From Candidatus Gastranaerophilales bacterium (GTDB taxonomy: Bacteria > Cyanobacteriota > Vampirovibrionia > Gastranaerophilales > Gastranaerophilaceae): 64,000 nucleotides of DNA. Positions within the stretch are counted from its first letter, which is position 1. The number at the start of each line of letters is the position of its first letter. Below the pieces are notes generated by a model that saw nothing but the letters and a program-made list of their open reading frames with translations, was not told the origin of the DNA and searched no databases. Both the position numbers and the translations under genes were made by a program. The stretch covers positions 1 to 64,000 of the forward strand of contig CALUWM010000005.1 of NCBI GenBank assembly GCA_944324485.1. The letters run 5' to 3'. Positions 26,355 through 35,064 of this stretch are shown piece after piece.

Positions 26355-27084
26355 TTATAAACATTCTTGCTAAGTCTTCGCAATGTTTAAAGCCTCTTGA
26401 TAGAATATGATTAGAAGCTATATTATTGTCGTATTTAACTATTTTATGTTCGACAAAAAATTTACCGTTTTTGTCAACTGTAAGTTGTAAATATACGGGC
26501 ATTTTGTCTTTTGTCATTGAACGACCTACTGAGCCAACATTTATTACTGTTTTTCCGTTTGATAAACTATAACCGCAGGGAATATGTGTATGACCACATA
26601 AAATTAAATCTGCTTTTGAATTTTGTGTCATTTCTAAAATTGTATTATCTGTCAATTCCGGATAGATATTTTCGTTTTGGCTTCTTGGAGAACCGTGTAC
26701 AAGTTGAATTTTAAGCCCATTAATTTCTATATACTTGTTTTCAGGGAGATTTCTTACGAAATCAATGTATTCTTGCTTTGTTATTTTTACATCTTCTTCA
26801 AGAGAATAACCCATACAAGGAAAAGCTTCTTTTGTTCTTTTGATTAAATCTTTATTGCAATTAGCAATCATTTTGTCTGTGTTGCCTTGTATGATTTCAA
26901 AATCTTCTTTCATGCTTTCTTTTAGTTCTGTTATTTTTTTGCATATGTAATTTGGGTTATATCCTGCAAGAATTATATCTCCAAGGCAAAATATTTTATC
27001 TGGTTTGAATTTGTCTATATCTTCCATAACTTTGTCGAAGGCATCTTGATTTCCGTGAATATCTGAAATAATTGCTATTTTCAT
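26347..27084 (-). CDS. Calcineurin-like phosphoesterase (YfcE-type)
   Basis: A 245-residue cytoplasmic metallophosphoesterase. Metal-site motifs in order: ISDIHGNQDAF, CLGDIILAGYNP, IQGNTDK, LVHGSPRS, CGHTHIP and INVGSVGRS. The family includes YfcE-like phosphodiesterases; the physiological substrate is open. It sits between two GT-C transferases with an eight-base overlap to the downstream one and a ten-base gap from the upstream one, so a role tied to sugar-phosphate lipid turnover is possible (inference from position). AGGAGA precedes the ATG. Confidence 0.85.
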   Translation of the reverse strand: MKIAIISDIHGNQDAFDKVMEDIDKFKPDKIFCLGDIILAGYNPNYICKKITELKESMKEDFEIIQGNTDKMIANCNKDLIKRTKEAFPCMGYSLEEDVKITKQEYIDFVRNLPENKYIEINGLKIQLVHGSPRSQNENIYPELTDNTILEMTQNSKADLILCGHTHIPCGYSLSNGKTVINVGSVGRSMTKDKMPVYLQLTVDKNGKFFVEHKIVKYDNNIASNHILSRGFKHCEDLARMFINE

Positions 27085-27094
27085 AAAAAATCTC

Positions 27095-29143
27095 CTATTT
27101 ATTGTATATTAGTTTTAAATTTCTGATTGAATTTGTTTGATAAACTCTTGCATTTGGGTTTAAAAAACTTATTTGGTTAATATCTGATGACATATCATGC
27201 AGATAAATAATGCCTTTATTTTTTATATAATCTTTTTTTATTATTGTTTTAACGTAATTCATTGAGTTTGTATCTACATAGTGCCAGATTATTTTTTTAT
27301 TTTGTTTGAGGGACGGGAAATTATCTAAATATTTTTTAGAATCATTTGTAATGCAATGAATTTCAAATTCATTAGTGTATTGAGCGGAGTCTTTTTCAAC
27401 AAAGTTCATAAAATCGTTTAATACATATATTTCTCTAAGGCACATTGGTTTTGTGATTGAAATAAATAAGAAAAATATAAGAATTTGTATTATGGTTTTT
27501 ATTGTTTTGAATTTTTTAATTTCCGTTATTCCTAGTATAATAACGCATTCAAATAAAAATAGAAGACCATAACAAGATAAAAGCAGTCTTTTGTGTAGTA
27601 TTGGTTTTATAAAAATTGAAGTTAATGATGTAAATAAAATTATAAAAACTATGGAAAAAAATAAATATAAAAAGAGCTCCTTTTTGTAATTGTTTAATTT
27701 TGGTTTTTTAAAGAAATGGTTTATTAGTATTATGCTTAAATATATTATTGTTATTAAAGTTATTAGAATAAAGATATATTTATTATTAAAATATTCATTA
27801 ATTATATAGATAAATGTGCTAGGTGTTAATTTTTCTATCCAGCTGTTAAATGAATTTGAAAGGGAATTTTTAAGTGTAAATACTAAATATGGAACAAATG
27901 TTATAAAAATAATAATATTAGAGAGTATAAAATTTAAAATTTGTTTTTTTGAATGTGATTTGATTAATTTATAATTTCCCCAAATAAAATTATATAAGGT
28001 AAAAAATACCATATAATAATGTAGGTTTATTGTAAAAATTGAACAGATTGTATAGTGTAAAAGATTTTTAGTGTTTTGATTTTTTAAATATTTAAATAAA
28101 AGATAAATACAAAAAACGCTAAAAGTTATACATAGTGAATAAGTCCTTGCTTCTTGTGAATGATAAATGCTAACTAGGTTAATAGAGGCAAAAAACATCA
28201 TAAACAATGAAGATCTTTCATCCATTTCTTTAAAGATTAAATATACTGCGTATGGAAAAATAATACCTGATAATAATGGGATTAATCTTAAAGAAAAGTT
28301 GCTAATACCTGTAACTTTTGTTATAAGAAATTCTAATAGATAAAACATTGGCGGATTTCCAGGGTCGCAAAAACATGATTTTATTGTTGTTATTGCAGTT
28401 GTTTTTGTATAGATTTCATCCAGCCAAAGTGGGAAATATGTAATTTCATTAATCCTTAAAATGATATTAAGGATTATAATTAATGTAAATAACAAACTAA
28501 AATTTTTAGCTTTAATTGAGAAGTTGAAATTATTTTTATTAAAAATGTACAGACAAAAGGCAACAAAAAGCCAAAAATAAGGAATGATAAAAATTTTAAA
28601 ATTGTAGAAAAGGGATAAAAATAAAATGCAAAAATGGTTTAAATATCCCTTATAATTTGTTTGAAAAGGTATCTTAAGAGCTGTATATTCATTTGTTGAA
28701 TTTTCAAGGGTGATTTTTAAGTTGGTTTTTTTGAATTTTAGAATGTCTTTGTTGTTAAAATATTTGCTTTTTGTACCGTTATGCAAATCAATCATTTTGA
28801 TGTTTTTATCGAGATTTTCATTTTTAGGATATGCAAGGTAAATATTTTTTATTTTGGAATTAAAGAAACTTTCTGTATTTTCATCGTATTTAATTGAATA
28901 TACATTTAAAAAGTTATCTTTTTCAAATGTTGAACAAAAATCATTGAAACAAATTAACGGATTTGCATTTGTTTTTTGTTTAAATTCAAGGTTTACGGTT
29001 ATGTTTTCAAGGGGGTAATTAAATCCTTTTATATTAAAGTGGTAAGGATATGACTTGAATATGTTAAAAATTGATAGAACAGAAAAAAATATTAAAGTCC
29101 AAAATGCAATTTTTATAATTGAAGGTTTTGTTTTTTTATTCAT
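27095..29143 (-). CDS. GT-C membrane glycosyltransferase (family 39-like), copy B
   Basis: A 682-residue paralogue of the 644-residue transferase downstream. A first helix (about 12-27), an extracytoplasmic segment of about 150 residues and roughly 11 further helices form the same layout. PLWLDEIYTK and CDPGNPPMFYLLEF correspond to the catalytic-loop motifs of copy A. The N-terminal extracytoplasmic domain has paired cysteines (CFNDFCSTF), as copy A does (CFNQNCNKM), probably a disulfide. Sugar and acceptor are unknown. First gene of the three-gene run. Confidence 0.78.
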   Translation of the reverse strand: MNKKTKPSIIKIAFWTLIFFSVLSIFNIFKSYPYHFNIKGFNYPLENITVNLEFKQKTNANPLICFNDFCSTFEKDNFLNVYSIKYDENTESFFNSKIKNIYLAYPKNENLDKNIKMIDLHNGTKSKYFNNKDILKFKKTNLKITLENSTNEYTALKIPFQTNYKGYLNHFCILFLSLFYNFKIFIIPYFWLFVAFCLYIFNKNNFNFSIKAKNFSLLFTLIIILNIILRINEITYFPLWLDEIYTKTTAITTIKSCFCDPGNPPMFYLLEFLITKVTGISNFSLRLIPLLSGIIFPYAVYLIFKEMDERSSLFMMFFASINLVSIYHSQEARTYSLCITFSVFCIYLLFKYLKNQNTKNLLHYTICSIFTINLHYYMVFFTLYNFIWGNYKLIKSHSKKQILNFILSNIIIFITFVPYLVFTLKNSLSNSFNSWIEKLTPSTFIYIINEYFNNKYIFILITLITIIYLSIILINHFFKKPKLNNYKKELFLYLFFSIVFIILFTSLTSIFIKPILHKRLLLSCYGLLFLFECVIILGITEIKKFKTIKTIIQILIFFLFISITKPMCLREIYVLNDFMNFVEKDSAQYTNEFEIHCITNDSKKYLDNFPSLKQNKKIIWHYVDTNSMNYVKTIIKKDYIKNKGIIYLHDMSSDINQISFLNPNARVYQTNSIRNLKLIYNK

Positions 29144-29216
29144 TTTATTCTCTTTTGCTTTAAGATTTATGGTATGATTTTAGCATAATTATTGAATAGA
29201 GGTTTTTTGTAAACTT

Positions 29217-30269
29217 ATGGAAAAGATTAAAATAAAAATTGGGGATGTTGAAATTGGTGGCGGATCGGCAGTTTCAATTCAGTCTATGACAAATACCAAA
29301 ACTGATGACACAAAAGCTACGCTAAAGCAGATTGAAGATTTATATAATGAAGGTTGTCAAATTGTTAGGGTTGCTGTATTAAACAAAAATTGTGCAAATG
29401 CGTTGGGTGAAATTGTTAAATATTCTCCTATTCCTGTTGTAGCAGATATTCATTTTGATTATAGACTTGCTTTGATTGCTATGGATAAGGGTATTGATGC
29501 TTTAAGACTTAACCCCGGAAATATAGGTTCTATTGAACATACTAAAAAAGTTGTCGAGGTTGCAAAATCTACATTTACTCCAATAAGAATCGGAGTTAAC
29601 GCTGGTTCGTTAGAAAAAGATTTATATGAAAATAAAGAGTTGCCGTTAGAAGAAAAAATGGTAATTTCTGCACAGCGACATATTGATATACTTGAAAAAC
29701 TTGATTTTCATTTAATAAAAGTGTCTTTAAAATCTTCTGATGTAATGACTACAATTAGAGCATATAGAAAAATGTATGAAATATCCCCTTATCCTTTGCA
29801 TGTGGGTTTGACGGAATCAGGAACTTTAAGAGGCGGAATTGTTAAGTCGTCAATAGGTATAGGCACGCTTTTAGCTGAAGGAATTGGAGATACAATAAGA
29901 GTTTCATTAACCGAAGATCCTATTGAAGAAGTTAAACTAGCCAAACAAATTTTAAAAACTCTAGGTTTAAGAAAAGGTGGAGTTAATTTTATATCATGTC
30001 CTACTTGCGGAAGGACGCAAATTGATTTAATAGGATTGGCAAAAAAGGTTGAAGAAAAATTCTCTGATTTAAATGCTGATATTACAATTGCTACAATGGG
30101 ATGTCCTGTTAATGGTCCCAAAGAAGCTGCTGGCGCTGATTATGGAATTGCAGGAGCTATTGGAGAAGGGTATATTTTTAAAAAAGGGCAAATGATTAAA
30201 AAAGTTTCTCAAGAACTTTTGTTAGATGAATTAGAAAAAGTTATTAAGTCAGATTTAAATATTTCTTAA
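29217..30269 (+). CDS. ispG: (E)-4-hydroxy-3-methylbut-2-enyl-diphosphate synthase
   Basis: The penultimate enzyme of the MEP isoprenoid pathway, converting MEcPP to HMBPP with a 4Fe-4S cluster. The TIM-barrel part has GGGSAVSIQSMTNTKT, VADIHFDYRLA and RLNPGNIG. Cluster ligands are the two cysteines of SCPTCGRTQIDL and the one in MGCPVNGPKEA. Length 350 matches the short bacterial form. An extended -10 TGGTATGAT lies at 29170-29178, and AGAGG is about 14 bases before the ATG, rather far for a ribosome site. Confidence 0.95.
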   Translation: MEKIKIKIGDVEIGGGSAVSIQSMTNTKTDDTKATLKQIEDLYNEGCQIVRVAVLNKNCANALGEIVKYSPIPVVADIHFDYRLALIAMDKGIDALRLNPGNIGSIEHTKKVVEVAKSTFTPIRIGVNAGSLEKDLYENKELPLEEKMVISAQRHIDILEKLDFHLIKVSLKSSDVMTTIRAYRKMYEISPYPLHVGLTESGTLRGGIVKSSIGIGTLLAEGIGDTIRVSLTEDPIEEVKLAKQILKTLGLRKGGVNFISCPTCGRTQIDLIGLAKKVEEKFSDLNADITIATMGCPVNGPKEAAGADYGIAGAIGEGYIFKKGQMIKKVSQELLLDELEKVIKSDLNIS

Positions 30270-30274
30270 AAATT

Positions 30275-30302
30275 TTGTAAAAAACCAACCATGGTATATA
30301 AT
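30275..30302 (+). promoter_or_regulatory. Putative promoter of the small secreted protein gene
   Basis: TTGTAA (30275-30280) and TATAAT (30297-30302) with a 16-base spacer. The leader contains an imperfect ACTAAA/TTTAGT hairpin and then AGGGGA before the ATG at 30343. Confidence 0.5.
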
Positions 30303-30342
30303 ATAACTAAAGTGGATACTTTTAGTTTACAGGGGAAATTTA

Positions 30343-30714
30343 ATGAAGAAATTATCAATTTTATTTGGAGTTTTATTTATAAGTTCACTTGCTTCTTTTG
30401 CTTATCTGGATGAAAGCGCAACAAGTGAAGTTGATACATTAAGAGCTCAAGGTTTTAGCGAGAGCATGTTACAGGTTGCTGATTTTGTAAATGAAAAAAA
30501 TAAAGGTATAAGCGGTAATTATGAACGCCGTTTTAAACCGGTAAAGCACACAGGAAAAATGGGTGCATATTCTAAAGTAAAAGTATATTTTGATCCTATT
30601 CAGGATGATGGAAAATTTGGCGAACATCAAATAAATTTTACAAATACCTGGATGGGTGAGCCAAATTGGTATTCTTCTCAATTAAAAGAAAGAGAAGTTG
30701 TTGAGAATTTATAA
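30343..30714 (+). CDS. Small secreted protein of unknown function
   Basis: A 123-residue protein with a clear signal peptide: MKK, a hydrophobic stretch to about residue 18, and a probable cut after SFA. The mature part of about 104 residues has no cysteine. It starts with an acidic segment (DESATSEVDTLRAQGF) and has a Lys/Arg-rich middle and an aromatic end (NTWMGEPNWYSSQ). I recognise no family. A promoter and an AGGGGA ribosome site point to an independent gene. It overlaps the convergent NuoN-like gene by six bases. Confidence 0.7.
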   Translation: MKKLSILFGVLFISSLASFAYLDESATSEVDTLRAQGFSESMLQVADFVNEKNKGISGNYERRFKPVKHTGKMGAYSKVKVYFDPIQDDGKFGEHQINFTNTWMGEPNWYSSQLKEREVVENL

Positions 30715-32115
30715 AATAAGACTTGTTATTAAAAATATTAAAATTACAACTGGAACAACGTAGTTTGGCGTTGTTCTTTTTGTATATTTTTCTTTTATTT
30801 TTTTGAAATTAAAACTGTAAATATTCTGAATTATTTTTAGTGAATTTAATAGTACTAAAATATAACAAACGATAATGGTAATTACTGTAATAAAAGATAG
30901 TTTGTCATAAATATAAACATTGTGTAGTATTTCAATACTGTATTTTAAAATACCGTTTGGAACGATTCCAACAAGCATTAAAATAAGTGTTGAAAAAAGT
31001 ACTGCAAAAAGTCTGTTGTTGAAAAATATTCCTTTTATCGCAGCTATATTTATTTTTTCTGTTTTTGAATTTATTTTAACAATGGATAAAAGGGAATATA
31101 ATCCTAAAAAGCAAAATGCAATAAGTGTTGAATATTTTATACTTTGGTCATTTGTTGATAAAAACATTATATTTAAAAGACAAAAGCAGGTTAGAAAGTA
31201 ATTTGTGTTAGCTAAAAATTTTATTAAGTTTTTTTGTTTTGATGCTGTTATGCCAAAATATAATGTGGTAATTGTTAGAAAAGTAATTAATGTTATTTGG
31301 CAAATTTCATCACTGTAACTTATAAAATTACTTATTTTGTTAAAAGTTAAAACTCCAATCCAAGGTAAAAAGCAAAATAAGAGTATGGAATATGGTATAT
31401 TGTCTTTGTAATTTTTGTTAATGAGGTAATTAACAAAAGGAAAAATGCCAATTTTTAGAAAAATTGCAAGTGCCATACATAAGTGAATAATGTTTAATTG
31501 GATACTGTCTTTTATAAATAGGGTCAAGATAAAAAATGCAAAAAACAATATGCTTGCACAAGTTCCTATTGCAACAAAGTCTGAAGAATAAATTTCGTTT
31601 TTTCTTATTCTCATATTTGATGCATATTTGTAAATAAAAATTGTTGTTAAATCAAGCAATAGGTACATTAAAATTAAATTTTGACTTTGAATTAAAAGAA
31701 AAACACTAAGTGTAATTAAAAGTAATATTGAATTTATAATAGGTGTTTTAAAGCGTGCTTTTCGAGTTAATTTGTATGATGAGGTCATAAAAATAATCAT
31801 AAAAACGCTTACTAATAATTTTATGATTAGTTCTGTTTTGTTTAAGGTTACTATATTATTTAAAATTGAAAGATTTAATTCATTTATAAAAAAAGAGTTT
31901 TTAATAAAAATAGATGAAATGATAATGGTATTTAAAATAAAGATTGAACAAGTTATAAAATCTGATATTCTTTTTACATTGAGCTTTCTTTTGAAAAACA
32001 AAAAGAAGAAAATGTTTAATATTATACCTAGAATTAAAAAGAGTTCACTTGAACAATATGCAATTATTTCTGATATTTCAGGTTTTATGTTTAAATTTAA
32101 TAGCAGATTTTCCAT
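30709..32115 (-). CDS. NuoN-like antiporter-type membrane subunit
   Basis: A 468-residue protein of about 13-14 membrane helices. SSELFLILGIILNI near the N terminus and the helix MALAIFLKIGIFPFVNYL match the NuoN pattern (PExxL, and the Lys followed by PFH in the proton channel). The channel lysine appears kept while the following His is Val. LMYLLLDLTTIFIY keeps an acidic residue (Asp) where NuoN has the channel Glu. It is last in an L-M-N ordered trio with no other complex I gene nearby. Assignment rests on by-eye alignment; Mrp or hydrogenase membrane subunits are alternatives. Confidence 0.62.
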   Translation of the reverse strand: MENLLLNLNIKPEISEIIAYCSSELFLILGIILNIFFFLFFKRKLNVKRISDFITCSIFILNTIIISSIFIKNSFFINELNLSILNNIVTLNKTELIIKLLVSVFMIIFMTSSYKLTRKARFKTPIINSILLLITLSVFLLIQSQNLILMYLLLDLTTIFIYKYASNMRIRKNEIYSSDFVAIGTCASILFFAFFILTLFIKDSIQLNIIHLCMALAIFLKIGIFPFVNYLINKNYKDNIPYSILLFCFLPWIGVLTFNKISNFISYSDEICQITLITFLTITTLYFGITASKQKNLIKFLANTNYFLTCFCLLNIMFLSTNDQSIKYSTLIAFCFLGLYSLLSIVKINSKTEKINIAAIKGIFFNNRLFAVLFSTLILMLVGIVPNGILKYSIEILHNVYIYDKLSFITVITIIVCYILVLLNSLKIIQNIYSFNFKKIKEKYTKRTTPNYVVPVVILIFLITSLIL

Positions 32116-32118
32116 TTT

Positions 32119-33537
32119 TTAAAAACTCCCGTTAAAAAAATATTGTGGATATATCCCTAAGATTATTATTGCTATTGTTAGTATTAAAGCTGTTATGGTT
32201 TGATGGTTTGCAAGTTTTATTTCATTTTTTAGTGTATTTTGAGGCTCTATAAGTACTTTATTAAATATATTTAAAGCACAAACTGAAATTGCAAACGAAC
32301 CAAATACCAGTATATATGGAATTATTTGCATGATAATTTCGTCATAGTCTACTGAAAAAATCATTATAAAATTAAAAAGATTTGATGTAAAAAGAGCAAG
32401 CGGAGGAATTTTGATAAGATTTAACAGAGTAAGTATGATAAATAATTTCAATATTTTGCTTTTTGAAGGTATTTTATAAATATCTTCAATTTTGTCGCTT
32501 TTAAACTTATTAATAAGTATTGCAAATATTGTTAATAAGAATAAGTATGATATCAAGGTTGTGATTGTGCTGTATAGATATGCTTGAATTCCTTTTTCTT
32601 CAAATGAAAACAAAGCAAAAATATTGATTATTATAAAAACAGGTAGTGTTGAATTGAAAATTTTAATAAGACTATCTTGCCTAAAGGATAGTATTATAAA
32701 CCAGATGAAGTTTATAAGTAAAAATATTATAATGTATTGTTCAAGATTATAGAATAAATAATCAAAAGCAATAAATGTTTTATATAAAAGTATGTTTCCG
32801 ATTGTAAAATTTGTTATAATGTTTATGTTTGATATTAACGGATTTGAAGATATTATATTTTTATCAAAAGGAATAAAATTAAAGAATTTGAATATCAGCA
32901 AAAGAAAACCTAAAAATCCTATTAGAGCTGATGTGTTATTAATGTGATAAAGATTTTCTTGGATATTAGAATAATTAAATGGTGTTTGGTTTAGAATAAA
33001 TAATCTTGCAAAATCGTAAAAAATTAATATAGAACAAAAAGCAAGAAGTGTAATGTTTTTGCTTAATTTATATAAAAGCTTATTTTTATTTTTTTTGTCG
33101 TAGTTTGAATTGAGTAAAAAACAAATAAGAAAAATCCAAAAGATGCTTCCAAAAATTATTGTTATATTATCAAAAAGAATAATGCTGTTAAGTAATCCAA
33201 ACAATAAAAATAATACACAGCTAAATAATTTTTGAGATTTTTGAATAAAGGTTTTTGAAATGATTGAAAAAATTAAAAATATAAATGCGTTTATAAATAT
33301 AAAGATTGATGAAAATTTATTTAAAATTACATTTATTTTAAAAATATTAAAATTTGTGTACTCTAATCCCGTGAGTATAATAAAAGCAAATACAAATAAT
33401 ATAGAAAAAATTGTTTTTGTGATTCTTCTTATGTAAATCGGATTTTTTATAAATGAGAAAATGCCGAATAAAAAGGCGAAGATAAACGGAATAATTATGT
33501 ATATATCAAGAAGAATATTATTATAATTTTCTAGCAT
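32119..33537 (-). CDS. NuoM-like antiporter-type membrane subunit
   Basis: A 472-residue protein of about 13-14 helices. The segment GFLGFLLLIFKFFNFIPFDKN aligns with the NuoM motif containing the channel lysine and PLHxWLPDAH; the Lys is kept, but His is replaced by Asp and the WLPDAH part is lost. I find no acidic residue in the helix that should carry the channel Glu (TIIFGSIFWIFLICF). It overlaps the NuoL-like gene before it by seven bases and is three bases from the NuoN-like gene after it. A diverged or repurposed ion-translocating subunit is my reading. Confidence 0.58.
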   Translation of the reverse strand: MLENYNNILLDIYIIIPFIFAFLFGIFSFIKNPIYIRRITKTIFSILFVFAFIILTGLEYTNFNIFKINVILNKFSSIFIFINAFIFLIFSIISKTFIQKSQKLFSCVLFLLFGLLNSIILFDNITIIFGSIFWIFLICFLLNSNYDKKNKNKLLYKLSKNITLLAFCSILIFYDFARLFILNQTPFNYSNIQENLYHINNTSALIGFLGFLLLIFKFFNFIPFDKNIISSNPLISNINIITNFTIGNILLYKTFIAFDYLFYNLEQYIIIFLLINFIWFIILSFRQDSLIKIFNSTLPVFIIINIFALFSFEEKGIQAYLYSTITTLISYLFLLTIFAILINKFKSDKIEDIYKIPSKSKILKLFIILTLLNLIKIPPLALFTSNLFNFIMIFSVDYDEIIMQIIPYILVFGSFAISVCALNIFNKVLIEPQNTLKNEIKLANHQTITALILTIAIIILGIYPQYFFNGSF

Positions 33538-34946
33538 TTATATCTCCCAAATAAGGCTGTAAAAATTGCTATGATGGCAAAAAACGCGAATATTATAAGT
33601 ATATTTCTTATATATTTTTTCTTTTCTTTTTGTTTTGTTTTTACGATAAATATTGTTGTAAAAATATCAAATAATTTTATTGGAAATAATGTAAAATTTT
33701 CTATTAGTTTTTCATCTATAAAACATATAAAGTGAGAAATTTTATTTGGTATTGTTTCAAAAAATAGAATATGAGTTTTTTCTAAAATAAAACCTTTGTT
33801 TTTTGAAATAAGCGCTGAATTTAAGTTTGTCTTATCTTTTATAAATAGAAATATTAGAATAAAAAGAATAAATAAAATTACTGAAAGATAGATGTATATA
33901 AATTCATTTTGTTTGAAAATTAGGTAAGTTACTATGAAAATTGAATTTAGTATAGAAATTATATGACCAAAGATTATTTTGTAATTTTTTTCAAAAAGTA
34001 TAAAGAACGCACTAATCGTTGCAGATAATATGCAAAATATAATTAAATATTCTTTCATATTATTAAGAAGATCAATAAAGCCAAGGCTTTTTATGAATAT
34101 GAATAATCCTAAAATGATATTTGAGGGTATTGTTGTTATATAGAAAATATTTGATGAATTTGCAAGAAAACTATTGTAACAACTAAGCGGAAATAAAAAC
34201 AATCTGCTCATAAAAGCTATGCAAAAACAAATTGCAATCAGCTGAAATTCGATTGAGCTGCTGATTCCATATGTGTAGCTTATTAAAATATTTAATTCAT
34301 TGTAATCTAAGCTTGAGGAATTTATGTAGCCTTCTGACAATATTGAATATTTAAAAAGCATTAAAATTCCTAGTAATAAGGAAAAATCACCAATAAAACT
34401 TATTCTTTGAAATCTTGTGATGTTGTAGCTTGTTGAATTTTTAAAAATATCGAAATATGCAAATAAGAAAATGATTATTCCTTCCAGCATAAAAAATATT
34501 AATGACTGAAATAAGTTAGGTGATACAAAAAACATATACGAATTGAATGCCAAGGCTGAAAGATAGATGTAAAATCTTTGTTTAGTGAATAAAAATTGCT
34601 TTTTTTTATCAAAGTATAATTTTGAATATATGCTTAAAATTGTAAAAACAAAGCAAGTAAATAAAAGGTAGATAATATTTTCAGGATTTATTGTAATTCC
34701 AAAGTCGAGAGTGATTTTATCATAGTTAAAAAAAGTATAGTTTAAATTAATCGGTGCATCTTCATTTATAAAAAGAGCTTTTTGTGTTGTGAAATATGCT
34801 AAACTTATTAAATTTATTATTATAGAACCATTGTTTAATAATTTTTTATTTACAAAAGATAGCCTGATTCTTGAAATCAAAAGATAAATTGCAAAGACAA
34901 TCGGAGCAAAAATAGCAAATAAACTAATTGAAACACTAATATCCAT
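33531..34946 (-). CDS. NuoL-like antiporter-type membrane subunit
   Basis: A 471-residue polytopic protein, first of the trio. FMLEGIIIFLFAYF followed by FQRISFIGDFSLLLGIL aligns with the NuoL region WEGVGLCSYLL then NRIGDxxxxLGI, keeping the channel Glu. Further on, FMSRLFLFPLSCY aligns with GKSAQxPLxxW, with Arg for Lys, and the downstream HAATMV histidine is gone. The C terminus has an amphipathic stretch and a last helix, but the protein is about 140 residues shorter than NuoL. A TATAAT lies nine bases before the ATG. Confidence 0.62.
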   Translation of the reverse strand: MDISVSISLFAIFAPIVFAIYLLISRIRLSFVNKKLLNNGSIIINLISLAYFTTQKALFINEDAPINLNYTFFNYDKITLDFGITINPENIIYLLFTCFVFTILSIYSKLYFDKKKQFLFTKQRFYIYLSALAFNSYMFFVSPNLFQSLIFFMLEGIIIFLFAYFDIFKNSTSYNITRFQRISFIGDFSLLLGILMLFKYSILSEGYINSSSLDYNELNILISYTYGISSSIEFQLIAICFCIAFMSRLFLFPLSCYNSFLANSSNIFYITTIPSNIILGLFIFIKSLGFIDLLNNMKEYLIIFCILSATISAFFILFEKNYKIIFGHIISILNSIFIVTYLIFKQNEFIYIYLSVILFILFILIFLFIKDKTNLNSALISKNKGFILEKTHILFFETIPNKISHFICFIDEKLIENFTLFPIKLFDIFTTIFIVKTKQKEKKKYIRNILIIFAFFAIIAIFTALFGRYKC

Positions 34947-34955
34947 ATTATCTTT

Positions 34956-34961
34956 ATTATA
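34956..34961 (-). promoter_or_regulatory. -10 element of the NuoLMN-like operon
   Basis: TATAAT on the minus strand, nine bases before the first ATG of the trio. The leader would be only a few bases long, with AAAGAT as a weak ribosome site. Confidence 0.45.
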
Positions 34962-35064
34962 TAGTTTTTGTTTTTAAAGGCAAATTTTTTTTAATATTAA
35001 GTTTATTTTAAAAATTTTTTGAGCTAAAATTTAGATAAATCAAATAAGGGAGTGAATTTATACT

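Noticed and set aside
31772-32122. A 116-codon plus-strand frame opposite the NuoN-like gene
   Set aside because: Antisense to a membrane protein gene; the low-complexity hydrophobic composition comes from the opposite strand.
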